Below, one piece after another: positions 58,721 to 64,000 of a DNA stretch of 64,000 bases (position 1 is the stretch's first letter; each line of letters opens with the position of its first letter). The notes under the pieces were generated by a model. That model was not told where the DNA came from, did no database searches, and saw only the letters and a program-made list of their open reading frames with translations. This DNA comes from Paulownia fortunei (Eukaryota > Streptophyta > Magnoliopsida > Lamiales > Paulowniaceae). A program made the translations under genes and the position numbers. Location of the stretch: NCBI GenBank assembly GCA_019321725.1, contig CM033111.1, forward strand, positions 9,362,001-9,426,000, written 5' to 3'.

Positions 58721-61509
58721 GCTTGTTTGAGTCCATAAATGGATCTCTGGAGCTTGCAAACCTTTTGCTCGCTCCCGCTGGATATGAAGCCTTCTGGCTG
58801 CTTCATGTAGATCTCTTCCTTAATGTTTCCATTAAGGAAAGCGGTCTTCACATCCATTTGCCATATCTCATAGTCATAATATGCAGATATGGCTAACAGT
58901 ATCCGTATGGATTTAAGTATCGCTACTGGTGAAAAAGTTTCCTCATAATCAATTCCTTGCTTCTGAGTATAACCTTTTGCTACCAATCGTGCCTTATAGG
59001 TTGCTACCTCTCCATCTACTCCAAGCTTCCGCTTGTAGACCCATTTGCAGCCAATGGGAACAATTCCCTGTGGTGGGTCCACCAAAGTCCATACCTTGTT
59101 GGAGTACATAGAGTCCATTTCGGACTGCATAGCTTCTTGCCACTTCTTCGAGTCGATGTCAGACATCGCCTCTCCATAGCTTCTTGGATCATTATCCAAG
59201 GGGAGTCCCTCTTCTTTGTTCTCTAACAACAAGTTGTACCTCTTAGGTACCCTTGAGACCCTTTCGGATCTTCGAAAAGATTGTGCCTTAGAGGGTCCAG
59301 CATCAGCTGGTATACCATTTACTGCGTCAGTTGGGGTGTTCTGTGGTTCTTGAACCTCTTCAAGTTCTACGACATTGTCACTTCCATCTGAAAGAAATTC
59401 TTCTTCAAGGAAGGTAGCATTTCTCGAAACAAACACCCTTTGTTCCGTGGCATCATAGAAATAGTATCCAATAGACTCCTTTGGATACCCCACAAACTTG
59501 CATAAGCTGGATCTCATATCCAACTTATCTCCCACTAGCTGCTTCACATAAGCAGCACACCCCCATACCCTAAGGTATTTATAGGAAGGTGTCTTTCCAT
59601 ACCACATCTCATATGGTATTTTAGGGACGGCTTTAGATGGCACCCTGTTTAATAGGTATGCCGCCGTTTCTAAGGCATAGCCCCAGAATGAAAGAGGTAA
59701 TAAAGTGAAGCTCATCATAGATCTAACCATGTCCAACAAGGTTCGATTCCTGCGTTCCGCAACTCCATTGAGTTGGGGAGTAGCAGGAGGAGTCCACTGT
59801 GAGAGAATCCCATTCTCTTTTAGATAATCTAAAAATTCTGTGCTTAAGTATTCACCTCCTCGATCAGATCGAAGAGTTTTTATACTTAATCCAGTTTGTT
59901 TCTCTACTTCAGTTCTGAATTCTTTGAACTTTTCAAATACTTCAGACTTGTACCTTAAAAGGTACACATAACCATACCTAGAGAAATCATCGGTAAAGGT
60001 TAAGAAGTAGTTATAGTTCCCACGGGCACTAACATTTAGTGGCCCACATACATCTGTATGGATCAAATCCAATAGATGCTTGGCTCGCTCCACTTGTCCA
60101 ACAAATGGAGATTTGGTCATCTTTCCTTTGAGGCAGGATTCACAAGTTGGTAGTTCTTGCTCTCTCGTTAGATCAAGCAATTGTGCCAATTTGTTAATTC
60201 TCTTCTCAGAAATATGTCCTAATCTTGCGTGCCACAGGCTCATTGAACTATGATTATCTAATTTTCTTTTATGTTGTTGAATTGTGAAAATGGGGTTATG
60301 GGGAGTAATAGTATATAAATAATTCGTCAAAGAACCAGAATATATAAAATCAGAACGTTTGAAAATGGAACAATTTCCATTCTCAATGGTAAATCTAAAA
60401 CCTTCTCTATCCAAAACTGGAATAGAGATAATGTTCTTAATAATATTTGGAACAAAAAGACAATTATTTAAAACTATTACATAACCATTCTCTAAAGCCA
60501 GATTAACGGTCCCTATAGCTAATGCAGCAACTCTTGCTCCATTTCCCATCCTAAGAACCGTTTCTCCTCCATCCAGCTTCCTACTTCTTGCCATCATCTG
60601 CAAATCATTGCAAATATGTGAGCCACAACCGGTATCTAATACCCAAGAAGTATTGTTAACCGACAAGTTAACTTCAACAAAATATATACCTGAACTCTTC
60701 AGGCTTGCAAGATACTCCTTGCAATTCCTCTTCCAGTGCCCTGGTTTGCCGCAGTAATGGCACTTGTCATTGGCTTGAGAAGAAACCTTTTTGACACCGC
60801 CCTTAGCTTTCAGCTTGTTGGGTTTAGAGGAACCCTTTCCCTTCTTCTTTCCTTTCTTGGGCTTTTTAGCCTTTGATCCGGAAGAAGATCCAACAAGCAG
60901 AACCGGCTTGTCCTTTTTCATGGTGGACTCAGCCGTCTTTAACATGTTCACAAGCTCAGCGATACTAGTCTCCATGTTGTGCATGTTAAAGTTGACAACA
61001 AAGGTGTCAAATGATGGAGGCAGAGACTGCAGCAGAAGGTCCGTATAGAGTTCGTTCTCCATAACGACTCCAAGGGACGCCAGCCTTTCAATAAGGGCTA
61101 TCATCTTCAATCCATGATCATGGACTGAAGAGCCCTCAGTCATACGACATCTGAAAAGCTCTTTTGAGATCTGATATCTCGTCTGCCGAGTTCTTTCACC
61201 ATACAACTCTTGTAGGTGAATGAGGATCCCATAGGCAGTATCTTGATCCTCATTCTGCCTCTGCAGCTCATTTGACATCGATGCCAGCATGTAGCATCGA
61301 GCCTGCAGATTGTCATCAACATGACGTAAATAACCTGCATAATCCTCTGAAGTAATATCCTCCGGCGGTACCAAAGGAGGCGCAGTGTCGAGGACATATG
61401 CCCTCTTCTCTGACTGAAGAACTATCTTCAGGTTTCTTAACCAATCGACAAAATTAGGTCCAGTTAATTTGTTTTGTTCAATGATTGTTGCAAGTGGATT
61501 CTTTGCCAT
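58708..61509 (-). CDS. copia Gag-protease-integrase-RT polyprotein, 933 codons, truncated by frameshift
   Basis: ATG at 61509 after a long leader. Gag covers 1 to about 230 ([10 protein letters not shown] start, typical of copia-type Gag) with a lysine-rich tail. Zinc knuckle C250-C253-H258-C263. Protease D-T-G at 292-294. GAG-pre-integrase L-W-H-A-R-L-G-H at about 425-432 with C456 and C459. Integrase triad D486, D549 and E585, the last two with exact 35-residue spacing. RT begins near 805 (V-W-T-L-V) and reaches Y-G-L-K-Q-A-S at the break. All visible key residues of Gag, protease and integrase are present. It could give particle, protease and integrase, but RT is severed, so autonomous movement is unlikely. 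Expression is not shown by sequence. Confidence 0.95.
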   Translation of the reverse strand: MAKNPLATIIEQNKLTGPNFVDWLRNLKIVLQSEKRAYVLDTAPPLVPPEDITSEDYAGYLRHVDDNLQARCYMLASMSNELQRQNEDQDTAYGILIHLQELYGERTRQTRYQISKELFRCRMTEGSSVHDHGLKMIALIERLASLGVVMENELYTDLLLQSLPPSFDTFVVNFNMHNMETSIAELVNMLKTAESTMKKDKPVLLVGSSSGSKAKKPKKGKKKGKGSSKPNKLKAKGGVKKVSSQANDKCHYCGKPGHWKRNCKEYLASLKSSGIYFVEVNLSVNNTSWVLDTGCGSHICNDLQMMARSRKLDGGETVLRMGNGARVAALAIGTVNLALENGYVIVLNNCLFVPNIIKNIISIPVLDREGFRFTIENGNCSIFKRSDFIYSGSLTNYLYTITPHNPIFTIQQHKRKLDNHSSMSLWHARLGHISEKRINKLAQLLDLTREQELPTCESCLKGKMTKSPFVGQVERAKHLLDLIHTDVCGPLNVSARGNYNYFLTFTDDFSRYGYVYLLRYKSEVFEKFKEFRTEVEKQTGLSIKTLRSDRGGEYLSTEFLDYLKENGILSQWTPPATPQLNGVAERRNRTLLDMVRSMMSFTLLPLSFWGYALETAAYLLNRVPSKAVPKIPYEMWYGKTPSYKYLRVWGCAAYVKQLVGDKLDMRSSLCKFVGYPKESIGYYFYDATEQRVFVSRNATFLEEEFLSDGSDNVVELEEVQEPQNTPTDAVNGIPADAGPSKAQSFRRSERVSRVPKRYNLLLENKEEGLPLDNDPRSYGEAMSDIDSKKWQEAMQSEMDSMYSNKVWTLVDPPQGIVPIGCKWVYKRKLGVDGEVATYKARLVAKGYTQKQGIDYEETFSPVAILKSIRILLAISAYYDYEIWQMDVKTAFLNGNIKEEIYMKQPEGFISSGSEQKVCKLQRSIYGLKQASRS

Positions 61510-63182
61510 TTTAGTAGAATAATCTACAAAATATGCAAGAAGCAGAAAATGAGTAAACTATGGGAAAAACATATTCATTTAATATAAGGTCTTTAATACT
61601 AAATGTCTCCCACTATTTTCTTCGAATTCCATCACCCCTAATGGAATTTCGGGAAATCAAATTTCCTAGTGAGCTTGAGGTCCAATGAAAATATTTCACA
61701 CCCCAATTTTATGAGCCCATGAAATATTTTCATCGGTAGTCAACTCTTTGACGATTGTATCACTATACAACCCTCAAGTTTGTTTTGCCTCACCTCTTCT
61801 CATATACCCCAATTTTATGAGCCCATATGGTACTAAGTGTCAAACAATACCCATCAAACTTTCGTGTAGATAGAGCATCAAGATGTCCCACGACTCATGG
61901 TCAACATAATGACGATTCCATCCCACGAGCATCTCTATGCTTGGTAGAGATCACAGCTTTCCAACACAAGACCACCCCACGACTCATGGTCAGTGATCAA
62001 GTGCGGTAGCGGTCGTCATGTCTCTATCTTTGATGGTAGGCATGGAACGATAGGTCCTACCTAACTTGTCCATTTTTGTTTGAAATCGAATTTTCAAAAA
62101 ATTCTTTTACTTAATTTTAAAAATTAAGTGGGGTTTAATTTTATCCAAGACCTCATCATAATTTAAATTATGTTGGTTATTTAATGCATGACATCATAAT
62201 ATCATTCCACAAGCATAAAAGCATTAAATAAAATCCTAAGCATGCATCTAATACATACTTAAATAAATGGATGATCATGAACCAGTCCTATGCGGTCCAT
62301 TTGAGCCAAAAATGGACCTAAGGTCAGTCTAAGGGTAATAAAATGAAATAGAACCTATTCTATTACATAATTGTATCCCATACAATCATGGGCCTTCCTT
62401 TTTTTTTTATTCTCCTTCGTCTTCCAAAGAAAAAGAAAAACCTTACCTTCTATTCTACTCTCTTTACAGAAAATAAAATAACTTACATAAATGAAATAAG
62501 AGGCTCACAGGCCCCATTTTAAAACCCAAAAATATTAAATAAAACCAATCACATTGGTCCAATGGCTCATGATCATCCCATACATGCTCATAATTAACAT
62601 CATATGTAATTATCAAAATATGTAAATTTACCAAATTGTTAAACGCAATTTTTCTTTTAACTTGGTATAATTTTTAATTGCTTGAAAAAACAATTTTTCT
62701 TTGAAAAACAATTTTTCAGAAAAAATTAAAATTAACATTTAATTTTAATATTTCAGAAAATAAAAATAAAAAAAAAAAAAAAAACGGACCCGGAACGACA
62801 CGACGAGCAGCACCACTGCTGCCCGTCGGGCGCGCAGCCGGGCGCCCAGCGCCCGCTGTCGGGCGCCGGGTGACGGGCGACGGGCGCCCAGCCCAGCGCC
62901 CAGCGCCGAGTGACGGGCGCCCAGCTGTCGGGCGCCCGTGGCGCGCCGGCACCCGCTGTCGGGTGCCTGCCCGCGCAGCCGTCGGGTGTCTGACACCCGA
63001 CGCTGGCGAAATTTTTTTTTTTTTTTTTTTCATATTTAAACAATTTAAATAAGCAATTAAAATTATTCCAATTAAAAATTTCTAAAATATGCAAAATCAA
63101 ATTTTACATAATTAACATGAATTTAAACAATTTAAAAACATGTAATCATAAATCCGAAATTCACTAAATAAGCGAAACCGAG
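61510..63182 (-). other. Untranslated leader of the young copia
   Basis: About 1.67 kb between primer site and gag ATG, unusually long. It has AT-rich ends, a middle shared with 32191-33218, and the GC-rich block at 62785-63008 bracketed by homopolymers. No supported coding frame. Confidence 0.85.
62768..63030 (-). repeat. GC-rich block of 224 bp between poly-A and poly-T tracts
   Basis: Seventeen A (62768-62784), then 62785-63008 at very high GC, then nineteen T (63012-63030) on the plus strand. The core is made of irregular repeats of GGGCGCCCAGCGCC and CTGTCGGGCGCC words and of self-complementary GGGCGCCC, so the RNA should fold strongly. The surrounding leader is AT-rich. The homologous leader at about 32322 lacks it. 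Confidence 0.93.
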
Positions 63183-63195
63183 GGCTCTGATACCA
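63183..63195 (-). promoter_or_regulatory. Primer-binding site, initiator-Met tRNA
   Basis: Minus strand TGGTATCAGAGCC one base after the LTR end (CCCAACA-G). Standard for Ty1/copia elements. Confidence 0.93.
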
Positions 63196-63196
63196 C

Positions 63197-64000
63197 TGTT
63201 GGGTTCGCTATAATCGCAGGGGTATACGCAGCGGAAAATTAAAATTTTTATCAAACATAAATTTAACCCCTTTGATTCGAAAGCGATTTTAACGATCGCG
63301 CTTATTCAACTGAATATATATATAAATATAAAATCGGATTATACCTTTCGTGCACTCCGGTTGTTGTAGGGAATGAAGCAATCAATTGCTTATCCTGGAC
63401 TATCAGAACTCGCAGGGATCCAAGTGTCTCCCCTCTATCAGGTCCACGATATGGAAAGCAACACCAATCAAAAGGATTCGCTAGTATCCTTTTAATTGTT
63501 TACTAATCTAGAACCGGAGTATATTTTCAAGAACAATAAAGATTGATTCTTTATGTTCTTGAAACAATAATATGAAGAAAATAACAAGAAACTGATTTTC
63601 CTTTTTTTTTTCTTTTCTTTTTTCTTGAAGAGTAAAAATAGAAGACTTTAAACAAAATATTTTTGCTCAAAGTTTTGAATTGAATTATGTAATTTTCATC
63701 CCTCATATATATATATATATATAGGGTTGAAAATTTTAATCCTTTTCCAACTCTTGGAAAGTTTTTCTATTTTGAACTACTTCAAAATCTTATCTTGGCA
63801 GGATTCCAAATCTTTCAAGAACTCTTCTTTTTTTCACTCTTCTATTGTATGTGGACTAATTTGAGACTACATTAATCATCAAAACTGTCTACATACATTG
63901 TTGATATTAATTTGAACTCTTCAAATAATATCAAGATAGATATATATATCATATATATATACTATAATTATATTTATACATAAATTAAATCTTAATGGCC
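63197..64000 (-). repeat. 5' LTR of the young copia, partial (window edge)
   Basis: The 3' 804 bp of the 5' LTR, nearly identical to 55354-56160. The rest lies outside the window. Confidence 0.95.

Larger units (their letters stand above)
55354..64000 (-). mobile_element. Young Ty1/copia element, minus strand, 5' LTR running off the window
   Basis: 3' LTR 55354-57600, purine tract 57601-57612, RNase H, RT, integrase, protease and gag to the ATG at 61509, leader 61510-63182, primer-binding site 63183-63195, and 5' LTR from 63197 past the window end. The first ~800 bp of both LTRs (as read on the plus strand) differ at only a handful of positions and short indels, so insertion was recent. Two 1-bp deletions break an otherwise open polyprotein. 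Confidence 0.95.

Noticed and set aside
62716..63100. Overlapping arginine/alanine/proline-rich frames on both strands
   Set aside because: All derive from the GC-rich low-complexity block and homopolymers in an untranslated leader; every frame is open there by composition.
63183..63195. tRNA-like sequence (TGGTATCAGAGCC; also at 32192 and the tRNA-Asp match at 18991)
   Set aside because: Only the tRNA 3'-end complement is present next to LTRs; these are primer-binding sites, not tRNA genes.

Overview
The window looks like gene-poor nuclear heterochromatin of a eudicot plant. It is very AT-rich and carries Ty3/gypsy (Athila-like), Ty1/copia, LINE and endogenous-caulimovirid remnants, large AT satellites and microsatellites. 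There is no intact host gene, no tRNA gene and no rRNA gene. The species cannot be named from the sequence. Almost everything is a mobile element or its debris, and several insertions are nested.

Layout. 1-352: LINE reverse-transcriptase fragment (minus). 635-2778: foldback element with arms of about 1 kb. 4302-8720: truncated Athila-like element (copy A, minus) with its 3' LTR, 3' region and a decayed cytokinin-activating LOG gene. 8721-15299: AT-rich satellite array (about 730-bp monomers, trimeric order). 15300-33218: an old Ty1/copia element (plus) split by a complete nested Athila-like element at 17382-29435 (copy B), with TG...CA LTRs and 5-bp target duplication ATCCT. Copy B also carries LOG, in the place where Athila elements keep their env-like region. 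The copia LTR (29981-32190) is followed by a second primer-binding site and leader, a shared-LTR tandem arrangement. 35025-36605: tandem non-coding repeat. 38550-40200: very decayed copia pol. 41021-43100: a copia LTR followed by an inverted Sirevirus-type LTR. 46600-49290: endogenous pararetrovirus fragment. 49290-55353: degenerate Sirevirus-type copia whose 3' LTR is interrupted at 55354 by a young copia element on the minus strand (55354 to beyond 64000). That element has near-identical LTRs, a 933-residue gag-pol frame, two 1-bp breaks and an extraordinary GC-rich block in its leader.

Most notable system: an LTR retrotransposon family that has captured an intronless plant LOG gene (cytokinin riboside 5'-monophosphate phosphoribohydrolase) and amplified with it. 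Two diverged copies carry the gene in the same position and with the same flanks. Both are now broken, but the two decay paths imply a common ancestor that still had the conserved PGG motif. Coordinates of degenerate domains are approximate because they were read by eye.
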